Source of the DNA: Mycobacterium sp. IS-1264
GTDB taxonomy: Bacteria; Actinomycetota; Actinomycetes; Mycobacteriales; Mycobacteriaceae
DNA: 64,000 nt
Reading direction: 5' to 3'
NCBI RefSeq assembly: GCF_001954195.1
Contig: NZ_MBES01000078.1
Coordinates: forward strand, 62,001-126,000
This document shows positions 8,668 to 16,767 of the stretch, in pieces. The notes beneath the pieces are model-generated. The model was not told where the DNA came from and did no database searches. It was given only the letters and a program-made list of their open reading frames with translations. The position numbers and the translations under genes were made by a program. Positions within the stretch are counted from its first letter, which is position 1. Each line of letters begins with the position of its first letter.

Positions 8668-8710
8668 CGCCGACGATGCAGAGCGAAGCGATGAGGAGGA
8701 GGCGGAACAA
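8668..8710 (+). repeat. MIRU-like interspersed repeat between ipdB and ipdC
   Basis: The + strand reads GACGATGCAGAGCG then AAGCGATGAGGAGGAG, nearly the same as the copy at 6297-6347 and like the mycobacterial MIRU core. It is antisense to the flanking genes and spans almost exactly the gap between the ipdB stop (8711-8713) and the ipdC start. Confidence 0.65.
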
Positions 8711-9466
8711 TCATGAACGTATCTCTCTGTCGCGCAGCGACTTCGGGTCGATGACCGAACGGATCAGGTTCAGCTCGTCGTCGGTCGGCAGCCGCGTCTC
8801 TCCCGCCTCGTCGAGGCCGTGCACCTCGAACGACGTGTTCTCGCGGACGTCGTCGGGCGATACGCCCGGGTGCAGGGACACCGCGCGCATGGCCTTGTCC
8901 GGGCCGCCGAAGTCGAACACCCCGAGGTTGGACACCACCCGGTAGGGGTTGGCGAACCGGAACGCCGGGTTTGCCTCGTCGATCTTGTCCCAGCCGATGC
9001 CGCAGACGACGTCGACGGCTTCGCAGAACACCCGCTTCGAGTGGTTGCCGACCCAGTAGCTGGTCGCGTGGTTGATCGCGTTGCCGGGCGCGCCGCGGAG
9101 GCCGAACATCTGCCGGGTGGGGTGCTGCAGCGGGCCGAACGCCGAGATGTTCTGATTCCCAAAGCGATCGACCTGATTGGCGCCCATGATCACATGCCGC
9201 CGGCCCCAGGCCAGGGTCTCGAACACCCGGCCGAACGGCATCCAGCCTTCGACCGCTCCGGTCTTGCCCAGCGCCGGGGTGTCAGCCAGGAGCTGGGCCT
9301 CGCCATCGGTGAGCAGGATGTCCGGTGAGAACGTCAGCCGCGCCAGCCGCGCGCCTACGGAGGCCATGTTCGTCATCGGGCTGACCATGATTTCGCCCGC
9401 GTCCCTGAACAACTCGGCGCAGGCGACGGCGCAGACCTCGGCCCGGGTGGGCATTTCCCCGCTCAT
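8711..9466 (-). CDS. ipdB: COCHEA-CoA hydrolase subunit IpdB
   Basis: The smaller subunit (251 aa) of a heteromeric enzyme with the class I CoA-transferase fold. IpdAB does not transfer CoA; it hydrolyses the last steroid ring in COCHEA-CoA by a retro-Claisen-like reaction. The protein begins MSGEMPTRAEVCAVACAELF and contains the conserved GANQVDRFGNQNISAFG and ATSYWVGNHSKRVF segments. Its ATG overlaps the ipdA stop (ATGA), as expected for subunits made in equal amounts. The operon order is echA20-ipdA-ipdB-ipdC. Confidence 0.93.
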   Translation of the reverse strand: MSGEMPTRAEVCAVACAELFRDAGEIMVSPMTNMASVGARLARLTFSPDILLTDGEAQLLADTPALGKTGAVEGWMPFGRVFETLAWGRRHVIMGANQVDRFGNQNISAFGPLQHPTRQMFGLRGAPGNAINHATSYWVGNHSKRVFCEAVDVVCGIGWDKIDEANPAFRFANPYRVVSNLGVFDFGGPDKAMRAVSLHPGVSPDDVRENTSFEVHGLDEAGETRLPTDDELNLIRSVIDPKSLRDREIRS

Positions 9467-10347
9467 GACGACGCCTCCTCCGCGAACGCGCGCACGGCCG
9501 CCTGATATTCGTCTTCGCCGCCCGAGAGATAAGTCTGGACGAAGCGCTGCCAGCCGTCTTCTGTCGAGGCGGCCTCGGCGTAGTGTCGCTGGAACTTCTC
9601 GTCCCGCCCGTAATCCGGTGCGGCGGTGGTGAAGTGGGCCCCGCCGGGCGCCTCTACCACCGCGTCGACCATCATCCGGTTCACCAGCAGCGCCTGCGGT
9701 GGCACCGCCTTGATCAGCTCGTCGGTCGGCACGACACGTTCCACCGACAGGTAGCGCCGCTCGGCGGCCATCAGGAAAAGATCGTCGAAGTAGGGGTCGA
9801 TGCCGGTGTAGGCCGCATTGCCTTGACTATCACCGAGATTGAGGTGCACGAATGCGGCGTCCAATCGCAATGCGGGCATGGCGATCAGCGTCTCGTGTCC
9901 GCCGCCCGGGGCGGGGTACGGGCTGGTTACGGTCCGCAATTCGCCTTCCCAGAAGTCGGGCACTGAGCTGCCCAGCCCCGCGCGGATCGGCAGGAACGGC
10001 AGCCGCTGCGCCGCCGCCTGCAGCCCGCAGCGCAGCATGCCCTCGTCCATTTCCCGGGCTTCGATCGCGCCGGCGGTGCGCGCCTTGGCGAACCACGGAT
10101 CGTAGAACGGCGGCGAATCCAGCGAGACGAACCCGTAGTACACGCGCTTGACCTTGCCCGCAGAACACAGCAGCCCCAGGTCGGGGCCACCGTAGGTGAC
10201 CACCGTCAAGTCCGTGATCTCGGTGCGCAGCATCGCGCGCACGAAGGCCATCGGCTTGCGCCGCGACCCCCAGCCCCCGATGCCGATCGTCATGCCGCTG
10301 CGCAATTGCGCGACCGCCTCGTCCAGCGTCGTCCTTTTGTCGCTCAC
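9463..10347 (-). CDS. ipdA: COCHEA-CoA hydrolase subunit IpdA
   Basis: The 294-residue larger subunit of IpdAB, with a CoA-transferase fold. The N-terminal glycine-rich segment LRSGMTIGIGGWGSRRKPMA and the later MPALRLDAAFVHLNLGDSQGNA are typical. The start is GTG at 10347 (MSDKRTTLDEAVAQL), which overlaps the echA20 stop as GTGA; the open frame continues upstream through echA20 but that part is not coding. With IpdB it opens the last carbocycle of the steroid, and both are encoded in the KstR2-controlled echA20 operon. Confidence 0.93.
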   Translation of the reverse strand: MSDKRTTLDEAVAQLRSGMTIGIGGWGSRRKPMAFVRAMLRTEITDLTVVTYGGPDLGLLCSAGKVKRVYYGFVSLDSPPFYDPWFAKARTAGAIEAREMDEGMLRCGLQAAAQRLPFLPIRAGLGSSVPDFWEGELRTVTSPYPAPGGGHETLIAMPALRLDAAFVHLNLGDSQGNAAYTGIDPYFDDLFLMAAERRYLSVERVVPTDELIKAVPPQALLVNRMMVDAVVEAPGGAHFTTAAPDYGRDEKFQRHYAEAASTEDGWQRFVQTYLSGGEDEYQAAVRAFAEEASS

Positions 10348-11102
10348 TCCTTCTTGCCCTTCGCTGTTCCGGCGAACGCGTCGCGGTGCTCGTCGGACAC
10401 CCCGGCGAGGTTGAGTTCGAAGGTAAAGCCTTGCTCCATGCGATAACTCGAGTTGACCCGTTGCACGTCGATCAAGTTGAGCGCCTCCTTCGCCGCCCGG
10501 ATCACCCGGGTGTCCTTCGCCGCGATGTCGCGCGCCACCCGCAGCGCGGCCTCGTCCAATTCCTCCCGCGGCACCACCTCGTGCACCGAGCCGAAGTGGT
10601 GCAGGGTGGCGGCATCGACGGTGGCCGCCGTGAAGAACAGGCGCCGCATCAAGTGCTGGGGCACCAGCCTCGACAGGTGGGTGGCCGCCCCCAGCGCACC
10701 ACGCTCCACCTCCGGGAGCCCGAAGGTCGCGTCGTCGGAGGCCACGATGACGTCGGAGTTGCCGACCAGGCCGATGCCGCCGCCGACGCAGAATCCGTTC
10801 ACGGCCGCGATCACCGGCACCGCGCATTCGTAGACCGCGCGAAAGGCAGCGAAGCAGCCGCGGTTGGCGTCGATGAGCGCGGTGAATCCCTCGGTGCGCT
10901 GCATTTCCTTGATGTCGACGCCGGCGTTGAAGCCGCGCCCCTCGGCCCGCAGGATCACCGCATGAGTGGCGTTATCGGCGCCGGCGGCCGTGATGGCATC
11001 GGCGAGTTCGAACCAGCCCTGCGACGGGATGGCGTTGACCGGCGGGTAGTCCACGGTGACGGCGACTATGCCGGGTTCCGTGGTGGTGGATGTGATCGTC
11101 AT
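10344..11102 (-). CDS. echA20: Ring-cleaving crotonase EchA20
   Basis: A 252-residue crotonase-fold enzyme that hydrolytically opens ring D of HIEC-CoA to give COCHEA-CoA, the substrate of IpdAB. The CoA/oxyanion segments are visible: GRGFNAGVDIKEMQ near 65 and NGFCVGGGIGLVGNSD near 105, with GLPEVERGALGAATHLSRL near 135. I chose ATG at 11102 (MTITSTTTEPGIVAV); a GTG two codons upstream is an alternative. It is the first gene of the echA20-ipdA-ipdB-ipdC operon, 28 bases from a KstR2 operator shared with the divergent SDR gene. Confidence 0.93.
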   Translation of the reverse strand: MTITSTTTEPGIVAVTVDYPPVNAIPSQGWFELADAITAAGADNATHAVILRAEGRGFNAGVDIKEMQRTEGFTALIDANRGCFAAFRAVYECAVPVIAAVNGFCVGGGIGLVGNSDVIVASDDATFGLPEVERGALGAATHLSRLVPQHLMRRLFFTAATVDAATLHHFGSVHEVVPREELDEAALRVARDIAAKDTRVIRAAKEALNLIDVQRVNSSYRMEQGFTFELNLAGVSDEHRDAFAGTAKGKKE

Positions 11103-11129
11103 TGGCACTTCCTGGTGGGCGGTTACCTA

Positions 11130-11143
11130 AGCAAGCACTTGCT
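11130..11143. promoter_or_regulatory. KstR2 operator, echA20/SDR divergent promoter
   Basis: AGCAAGCACTTGCT matches AnCAAGnnCTTGnT. It lies in the 56-base gap between echA20 and the rightward SDR gene at 11159, so both directions should respond to HIP-CoA. Confidence 0.92.
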
Positions 11144-11158
11144 TGGTACGCTAGCACA

Positions 11159-11944
11159 GTGACTCACGCCGAAGCAGCCGACGGTATCAACCTAGGGCTG
11201 GCCGGGCGGGTGGTGTTGGTCACCGGCGGCGTGCGAGGCGTAGGCGCCGGTATCAGTTCGGTTTTCGCCGAACAGGGCGCCACCGTGATCACCTGCGCGC
11301 GCCGCGCCGTCGAGGGCGTGCCCTACGAGTTTCACCCGTGCGACGTGCGCGACGAGGAGGCCGTCAAGTCGCTGATCGACACCATCCTCGACAAACACGG
11401 CCAGTTGGACGTGGTCGTCAACAACGCCGGAGGGTCGCCCTACGTGCCGACCGCGGAATCCAGCCCCAAATTCAACCGCAAGATCATCGAGCTCAACCTC
11501 ATTGGTGCGCTGCTGGTTTCGCAGTTTGCCAACGACAAGATGCAGGACCAGCCGGGGGGCGGATCGATCGTCAACATCTGCAGCCTGTCCGGCCGGCGGC
11601 CATCGCCGGGCACCGGCGCATACGGGGCGGCCAAGGCCGGCCTGGAGAGCCTCACGCAGACACTGGCGGTGGAATGGGGACCCAAGGTGCGGGTCAACGC
11701 CTGCGTGGTCGGGATGGTGGAAACCGAACAGGCCGACCTGTTCTACGGCGACGCGGAGTCGATCGCCGCGATTTCGAAGAACGTGCCGTTGGGCCGGCTG
11801 GCCAAGCCGGTGGATGTCGGTTGGGCCGCAGCGTTTTTGGCCTCGAATGCCGCGTCCTACATCAGCGGCGCCTCGTTGGAGGTGCACGGCGGCGGCGAGC
11901 CACCGCACTATCTGGCCACCACGAACGCGAGCTCGATCAAGTAA
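11159..11944 (+). CDS. Short-chain dehydrogenase, Rv3549c-like
   Basis: A 261-residue SDR with an N-terminal NAD(P) motif (VLVTGGVRGVGAGISSVFAE), NNAGG, and catalytic Ser...YGAAK (SLSGRRPSPGTGAYGAAKAGL). The start is GTG at 11159, 15 bases after the KstR2 box, leaving a short leader. It corresponds in position to Rv3549c, which is in the KstR2 region. A role in oxidising or reducing a HIP-derived acyl-CoA is likely but the substrate is not established here. It is followed 25 bases later by a second SDR gene on the same strand. Confidence 0.85.
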   Translation: MTHAEAADGINLGLAGRVVLVTGGVRGVGAGISSVFAEQGATVITCARRAVEGVPYEFHPCDVRDEEAVKSLIDTILDKHGQLDVVVNNAGGSPYVPTAESSPKFNRKIIELNLIGALLVSQFANDKMQDQPGGGSIVNICSLSGRRPSPGTGAYGAAKAGLESLTQTLAVEWGPKVRVNACVVGMVETEQADLFYGDAESIAAISKNVPLGRLAKPVDVGWAAAFLASNAASYISGASLEVHGGGEPPHYLATTNASSIK

Positions 11945-11969
11945 AGATCCAGTAGAGGAGATAAGGCAT

Positions 11970-12875
11970 ATGGGAGTGGTCGACGGCCGAGTCGTCATCG
12001 TCACCGGCGCGGGAGGCGGTATCGGGCGCGCGCACGCGCTGGCCTTCGCAGCCGAGGGCGCGCGCGTCGTCGTCAACGACATCGGCGTCGGCCTGGACGG
12101 GTCGCCCGCCGGGGGAGGCAGCGCCGCGCAGGGTGTGGTCGACGAGATCACCGCGGCCGGTGGCGAGGCCGTCGCCGACGGATCCAACGTCGCGGACTGG
12201 AATCAAGCGGCCGGCCTCATCCGGACCGCCGTCGAAACCTATGGCGGGCTCGACGTTTTGGTGAACAACGCCGGCATCGTGCGCGACCGGATGATGGCCA
12301 ACACCAGCGAGGAGGAGTTCGACGCCGTCATCGCCGTGCACCTCAAGGGCCACTTCGCAACGATGCGGCACGCGGCGTCGTATTGGCGCGGGCTGTCCAA
12401 AGAGGGCAAAACCGTTGACGCACGGATCATTAACACCAGTTCGGGTGCCGGCCTGCAGGGCAGCGTCGGGCAGGGCAACTACAGCGCCGCCAAGGCCGGT
12501 ATCGCGGCGATGACGTTGGTCGGCGCCGCCGAGATGGGTCGCTACGGCGTGACCGTCAACGCCATCGCACCGTCGGCCCGCACCCGCATGACCGAGACCG
12601 TCTTCGCCGAGATGATGGCGACGCAGGACCAGGATTTCGACGCCATGGCGCCGGAGAACGTCTCGCCACTGGTCGTCTGGTTGGGCAGCGCCGAATCACG
12701 CGACGTGACCGGGAAGGTGTTCGAGGTCGAGGGCGGCAAGATCCGCGTCGCCGAGGGCTGGGCACACGGACCGCAGATCGACAAGGGCGCGAGATGGGAG
12801 CCCGCCGAGCTGGGGCCGGTGGTGGCCGACCTGCTGGCCAAGGCGCGGCCGCCGGTCCCCGTTTACGGCGCCTAG
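11970..12875 (+). CDS. Short-chain dehydrogenase, Rv3548c-like (hydroxyacyl-CoA type)
   Basis: A 301-residue SDR longer than the usual 250. It has VIVTGAGGGIGRAHALAFAA at the N terminus, NNAGIVRDRMMANTSEEEFD and catalytic YSAAKAG. The extra C-terminal 50 residues and the NNAGI.RDRM motif resemble Hsd4A (55088-56002) and the SDR units of peroxisomal multifunctional enzymes, which suggests a 3-hydroxyacyl-CoA dehydrogenase. ATG at 11970 follows AGAGGAG. Its stop and that of the convergent ddn paralogue share the palindrome CTAG. Confidence 0.85.
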   Translation: MGVVDGRVVIVTGAGGGIGRAHALAFAAEGARVVVNDIGVGLDGSPAGGGSAAQGVVDEITAAGGEAVADGSNVADWNQAAGLIRTAVETYGGLDVLVNNAGIVRDRMMANTSEEEFDAVIAVHLKGHFATMRHAASYWRGLSKEGKTVDARIINTSSGAGLQGSVGQGNYSAAKAGIAAMTLVGAAEMGRYGVTVNAIAPSARTRMTETVFAEMMATQDQDFDAMAPENVSPLVVWLGSAESRDVTGKVFEVEGGKIRVAEGWAHGPQIDKGARWEPAELGPVVADLLAKARPPVPVYGA

Positions 12876-13324
12876 CGCGGTTCGCACACCACCAACGGAA
12901 TCACCCGGTCCGCGGCCTCGCGGTACTTCCGGTAGGGCGGATACATCCGCATCAAGGGCGGCCAGTAGCGGTCGCGTTCGGAGTCCGTTGCGTCCCGGGC
13001 GACCAGGTCCAGGCGTTCACCGCGAATCTGCACCTGCACCTCGGGGTCTTCTTTCAGGTTGCGGTACCACAACGGGTGCTCGTCGCGCCCAACGAACGAC
13101 GCCGGCAGGATCACCCGATCACCGTCGCGCAGGTACAGCGTCGCGGTGGTTCGCGGCTCGCTGGACGCGCGGCCGGTCGTCGTCAGCAGCGCCGCCGGAA
13201 GCCACAACAGCTTCGCGCCGATCCTGCCGCCAGTCCTGCGATATACCCAAATATGGGCACGCGCAAAGTATTTGAGCAACAGCGCGACCGGGCGGGAATT
13301 GCGGATCCGGTGTCGGCTCGGCAA
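12872..13324 (-). CDS. F420-dependent nitroreductase-like protein, Ddn paralogue
   Basis: A 150-residue protein of the deazaflavin-dependent nitroreductase (split beta-barrel) family, adjacent to ddn and clearly its paralogue. Both share LLTTTGR...EPR, LYxLRDGDRV and the RDATDxER / MYPxYxxY blocks. The TTG at 13324, two bases after the ddn stop, gives a product aligned with Ddn along its whole length. Differences include FVGRDEHPLWYRNLKEDPEV where Ddn has KGGSAKNPMWYLNLKANPKV, so cofactor or substrate handling may differ. M. tuberculosis has only ddn at this position. The quinone or drug substrate cannot be told from sequence. Confidence 0.85.
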   Translation of the reverse strand: MPSRHRIRNSRPVALLLKYFARAHIWVYRRTGGRIGAKLLWLPAALLTTTGRASSEPRTTATLYLRDGDRVILPASFVGRDEHPLWYRNLKEDPEVQVQIRGERLDLVARDATDSERDRYWPPLMRMYPPYRKYREAADRVIPLVVCEPR

Positions 13325-13326
13325 CG

Positions 13327-13782
13327 CTAGGGGTCGCAGATGACGATCGGGATGGTCCGGTCGGTCCAGGACTGGTAATCGTCGTAGGACGGATACATGT
13401 CGACCAATTTGGGCCAGTACTTGGCGCGCTCTTCGTCGGTGGCATCCCGCGCCGTCAGGTCGAGCACCTCTTTTTTGATCTGCACCTGAACCTTGGGGTT
13501 GGCCTTCAGGTTGAGGTACCACATCGGGTTTTTCGCGGAGCCGCCCTTGGACGCCGCGACCACCACCCGGTCACCGTCGCGCAGAAAGTACAGCGGGCTC
13601 ACGCGCGGCTCGCCGGTCTTGCGGCCAGTGGTGGTCAGCAGGGCGACCGGAATCTTCTGGAATGTCCCGCCAAGGCCCTCTCCGCCGTTGCGGCGGTACA
13701 TGAATGTATTGAGGCGCGACATCCACTTGATCAGGAAGTCGGTGTAGGGCGTATTCAGAAACCGCGGCGGTGATTTTGGCAT
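13327..13782 (-). CDS. ddn: Deazaflavin (F420)-dependent nitroreductase Ddn
   Basis: A 151-residue F420H2-dependent reductase. It begins MPKSPPRFLNTPYTDFLIKW and keeps the family blocks KIPVALLTTTGRKTGEPR, AASKGGSAKNPMWYLNLKAN and MYPSYDDYQSWTDRTIPIVI. Ddn reduces menaquinone with F420H2 at the membrane; in M. tuberculosis it also activates bicyclic nitroimidazole prodrugs. The length equals that of the M. tuberculosis protein. It lies downstream of fadA5 and a SnoaL-like gene on the same strand, so it may be read from the fadA5 KstR promoter. Confidence 0.93.
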   Translation of the reverse strand: MPKSPPRFLNTPYTDFLIKWMSRLNTFMYRRNGGEGLGGTFQKIPVALLTTTGRKTGEPRVSPLYFLRDGDRVVVAASKGGSAKNPMWYLNLKANPKVQVQIKKEVLDLTARDATDEERAKYWPKLVDMYPSYDDYQSWTDRTIPIVICDP

Positions 13783-13802
13783 GACGTCATCCTAGAGACC
13801 CG

Positions 13803-14189
13803 TTAGCGCTTGATGAATGGGTGGAAGCGAACCCTGACGTGCTGTATTTCGGCGCGGCCGCTAGCGCTTTCGGCGGGGATCACGAACGTTTCGTCAACCC
13901 GGGCAGCGAGCCGCCTGCGGCCGAAGCCCGCCTTGGTCACCACGTCGTACGCCGCGTGCACCTCGTCGCCGGTGATGCGGTAATCCGGCGGCGTGGTGTC
14001 GGCGATGACCCAATACTGCGGACCGCGATTCAGGCTGCGCCGCAGGTGATTCCCGGAGAATCCGTTCTTCACTCCCTGCTCGATGCGGGTGCAGCGAGCG
14101 GCGAACGGAACACTGTCGCCGTCATGGCTGACGAGCGCGTCGATGTACGCCTGCGCCGCGGCGATGCGGCTTTCCTCGGAGACAACCAC
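13803..14189 (-). CDS. SnoaL-like protein of unknown function (DUF8021-like)
   Basis: A 128-residue protein that I recognise only as a SnoaL/NTF2-like small alpha+beta family (RIAAAQAYIDALVSHDGDSVPFA, then RIEQGVKNGFSGNHLRRSL and a C-terminal DETFVIPAE...IQHVRVRFHPF). Such folds often make small isomerases or cyclases, but no catalytic residue can be assigned. The GTG start follows the fadA5 stop directly, so it is operonic with this thiolase. I recall no gene at this point in M. tuberculosis. The context suggests a role in sterol side-chain degradation, which is inference. Confidence 0.75.
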   Translation of the reverse strand: MVVSEESRIAAAQAYIDALVSHDGDSVPFAARCTRIEQGVKNGFSGNHLRRSLNRGPQYWVIADTTPPDYRITGDEVHAAYDVVTKAGFGRRRLAARVDETFVIPAESASGRAEIQHVRVRFHPFIKR

Positions 14190-15353
14190 CTAGATGCGTT
14201 CGATGATCGTGCCGGTGGACAGGGCGCCCCCGGCGCACATCGTGATCAGGGCCGTGCTCTGATCGGTGCGTTCCAGTTCGTGCAGTGCCGTGGTGATCAG
14301 CCGGCTGCCGGTGCTGCCGACCGGATGTCCGAGCGCGATCGCGCCGCCGTTCACGTTCACCCTGGCCATGTCGGGCTCGTGGACCCGCGCCCAGGACAGC
14401 ACCACCGAGGCGAACGCCTCGTTGATCTCGGTGAGGTCGATGTCGCCGATCTTCATGCCGGCCTTCTCCAGCACCTTTGCCGTCGACTGCACCGGTCCGT
14501 CCAGGTGGTAGTAGGGCTCGGCGCCGACGAGCGCCTGGCTGACGATCCGGGCACGTGGCCGCAGCCCGAGCGCCTTGGCTTTGTCCTCGTCCATCCACAA
14601 CACCGCGGCCGCACCGTCGGAAATCTGCGACGAGGTGCCCGCCGTGTGGATCCCGCCCTCGATGACCGGCTTGAGCTGGCTCAGGCCCTCGAGGGTGGTG
14701 TCGCGCAGGCCCTGGTCCCGGGAGACCATGTGGCGGTCGCTGGTGGGCTGCTTTTGCTCGTCGAGGACCGGTGCCTCGATCGGCGAGATTTCTCGGTCGA
14801 AGCGGCCCTCCTCCCAGGCCCGCTTGGCGCGCAGTTGCGACTCGAACCCCCACGCGTCGATGTCCTCGCGGGTGATGCCGCGGCGCTTGGCGATCCGCTC
14901 GGCGGCGGTGAACTGGTCGGGCAGATCGATGTCCCACGACGCGGGCCGCAGGATGGTCCGGTCCGGACCCGCATTGGCGCCCAGGCCGACGCGGCTCATG
15001 GCCTCGATTCCGCACGCGATGCCGATGTCGATGGCGCCCGCGGCGATCAGGCCCGCGACGAGGCCGTTGGCCTGCTGGCTGCTGCCGCACTGGCAGTCCA
15101 CGGTGGTGGCGCCGACGTGCTCCGGCAGGCCGGCGACGAGCCAGCTCACCCGCGTGATGTTGTTGGACTGCTCGCCGAACTGCGTGACGCAACCGCCGAC
15201 GACCTGCTCGACGTCGCCGGCGTCGATGCCGGCCTTTTCAACCAGGGCCTTTTGCACCGCGCCCAGCAGCTCGGTGGCGTGCAGTCCTGACAGCCATCCG
15301 TTGCGCTTGCCGATCGGGCTGCGGGTGGCTTCAACGATTACCGGGTTACCCAT
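14190..15353 (-). CDS. fadA5: Steroid thiolase FadA5
   Basis: A 387-residue thiolase that cleaves 3-ketoacyl-CoA intermediates of the cholesterol side chain, releasing acetyl-CoA or propionyl-CoA and a shortened steroid-CoA. The catalytic cysteine is C89 in TTVDCQCGSSQQ, with the GGAIALGHPVGSTGSRL histidine loop and MCAGGALSTG at the C terminus. It is four residues shorter than the M. tuberculosis enzyme in the loop after residue 43. It starts with ATG at 15353, 10 bases from a KstR box, and diverges from cyp125. Confidence 0.95.
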   Translation of the reverse strand: MGNPVIVEATRSPIGKRNGWLSGLHATELLGAVQKALVEKAGIDAGDVEQVVGGCVTQFGEQSNNITRVSWLVAGLPEHVGATTVDCQCGSSQQANGLVAGLIAAGAIDIGIACGIEAMSRVGLGANAGPDRTILRPASWDIDLPDQFTAAERIAKRRGITREDIDAWGFESQLRAKRAWEEGRFDREISPIEAPVLDEQKQPTSDRHMVSRDQGLRDTTLEGLSQLKPVIEGGIHTAGTSSQISDGAAAVLWMDEDKAKALGLRPRARIVSQALVGAEPYYHLDGPVQSTAKVLEKAGMKIGDIDLTEINEAFASVVLSWARVHEPDMARVNVNGGAIALGHPVGSTGSRLITTALHELERTDQSTALITMCAGGALSTGTIIERI

Positions 15354-15363
15354 GGGGTCAGGC

Positions 15364-15377
15364 TAGAACACGTTTCA
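15364..15377. promoter_or_regulatory. KstR operator, fadA5 promoter
   Basis: TAGAACACGTTTCA matches the KstR consensus TnnAACnnGTTnnA. It lies 10 bases upstream of fadA5 and 136 bases from the divergent cyp125, so it probably acts mainly on fadA5 but may serve both. Confidence 0.9.
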
Positions 15378-15450
15378 TTACTCTGACAAGCGAGGATGCT
15401 TGGGCGCCTTTTGTCTGCGGTGGAGGCATGTTTTACTGGCACCAGAGCAT

Positions 15451-15471
15451 CACTAGGACAGCTAGTGTCCT
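15451..15471. promoter_or_regulatory. Inverted repeat upstream of cyp125
   Basis: CACTAGGACAGCTAGTGTCC contains AGGACA and TGTCCT arms around five bases, and also CACTAG/CTAGTG arms in another register. It lies 43 bases before the cyp125 start, where an operator or promoter would be expected. It does not resemble a KstR box. Its function is unknown. Confidence 0.4.
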
Positions 15472-15513
15472 GGGATCGCAGGTCATCGAGGACTGCAGTG
15501 AAGGAGAATTAGC

Positions 15514-16767
15514 GTGCCCAGCCCCAATCTTCCGCCCGGGTGGGATTTCACCGACCCCGACGTCTACGCCGAGCGGATTCCGGTCGAGGAATTTGCCGAG
15601 TTGCGGGCAACTGCGCCCATCTGGTGGAACGAACAAGCGCCCGGTACCGGCGGCGGGTTCCACGACGGCGGCTATTGGGCGATCTCCAAGCTCAACGACG
15701 TCAAGGAAGTGTCGCGGCGCAGTGACGTCTTCTCCAGCTTCGAAAACTGCGTGATCCCGCGGTTCCAGAACGACATTCCGCGCGAGAACATCGACATGCA
15801 GCGGGCGGTCCTGCTCAACATGGACGCGCCGCACCACACCCGGCTGCGCAAGATCATCTCCCGTGGCTTCACGCCGCGCGCGGTCGGACGCCTCGAGGCC
15901 GAACTCAGGGAACGCGCCCAGAAAATCGCCAAGACCGCGGCGGCCGCGGGGTCGGGTGACTTCGTCGAGCAGGTGTCCTGCGAGCTGCCGCTCCAGGCGA
16001 TCGCCGGCTTGCTCGGCGTGCCACAGGACGACCGCGACAAGATCTTCCGGTGGTCGAACGAGATGACCGGCAACGATGATCCGGAGTACGCGGACATCGA
16101 CCCGCAGATGTCGTCGTTCGAGTTGATTTCGTACGCGATGAAGATGGCCGAGGAAAAGGGACGCAATCCCGGCGACGACATCGTGACTCAACTGATCGAG
16201 GCCGACATCGACGGGGAGAAGCTCTCCGACGACGAATTCGGCTTCTTCGTGGTGATGCTCGCGGTGGCAGGCAACGAGACCACCCGCAACTCCATCACCC
16301 AGGGGATGATGGCGTTCGCCGAATTCCCCGACCAGTGGGAGCTTTACAAGAAGGAGCGCCCGGAGACCGCCGCCGACGAGATCGTGCGGTGGGCCACCCC
16401 GGTGACCTGCTTCCAGCGCACCGCGCTCGAGGACTACGAGCTGTCGGGCGTGCAGATCAAAAAAGGCCAGCGGGTGCTCATGTTCTACCGTTCGGCCAAC
16501 TTCGACGAAGAGGTCTTCGAGGACCCGTTCACCTTCAACATCCTGCGGAATCCCAACCCGCACGTCGGTTTTGGCGGCACCGGTGCGCACTACTGCATCG
16601 GCGCCAACCTGGCCAAGATGACCATCAACCTGATCTTCAACGCGGTGGCGGACCACATGCCCGACCTGAAGCCGATCTCGGCGCCCGAGCGACTGCGGTC
16701 GGGCTGGCTCAACGGCATCAAGCATTGGCAGGTCGACTACACCGGCAAGTGCCCGGTGAATCACTGA
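15514..16767 (+). CDS. cyp125: Cytochrome P450 CYP125 (steroid C26/C27 monooxygenase)
   Basis: A 417-residue P450 that oxidises the terminal methyl of cholesterol or cholestenone to the C26/27 carboxylate, the first step of side-chain loss. The oxygen-activation motif AGNETTRN is near residues 252-259, EIVRW supplies the ExxR region, and haem ligand C361 lies in FGGTGAHYCIGANLA. The GTG at 15514 follows GAAGGAG and gives VPSPNLPPGWDFTDP; the M. tuberculosis annotation is about 16 residues longer at the N terminus. It heads the cyp125-fadE28-fadE29-chsH2-chsH1-ltp2 (igr) operon. Confidence 0.95.
   Translation: MPSPNLPPGWDFTDPDVYAERIPVEEFAELRATAPIWWNEQAPGTGGGFHDGGYWAISKLNDVKEVSRRSDVFSSFENCVIPRFQNDIPRENIDMQRAVLLNMDAPHHTRLRKIISRGFTPRAVGRLEAELRERAQKIAKTAAAAGSGDFVEQVSCELPLQAIAGLLGVPQDDRDKIFRWSNEMTGNDDPEYADIDPQMSSFELISYAMKMAEEKGRNPGDDIVTQLIEADIDGEKLSDDEFGFFVVMLAVAGNETTRNSITQGMMAFAEFPDQWELYKKERPETAADEIVRWATPVTCFQRTALEDYELSGVQIKKGQRVLMFYRSANFDEEVFEDPFTFNILRNPNPHVGFGGTGAHYCIGANLAKMTINLIFNAVADHMPDLKPISAPERLRSGWLNGIKHWQVDYTGKCPVNH

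Noticed and set aside
10345..10827. N-terminal extension of ipdA into echA20
   Set aside because: The extension is only the out-of-frame reading of echA20; GTG at 10347 gives the family length.
13821..15290. A 489-codon + strand frame opposite fadA5
   Set aside because: FadA5 on the other strand has all thiolase motifs; this frame has none.
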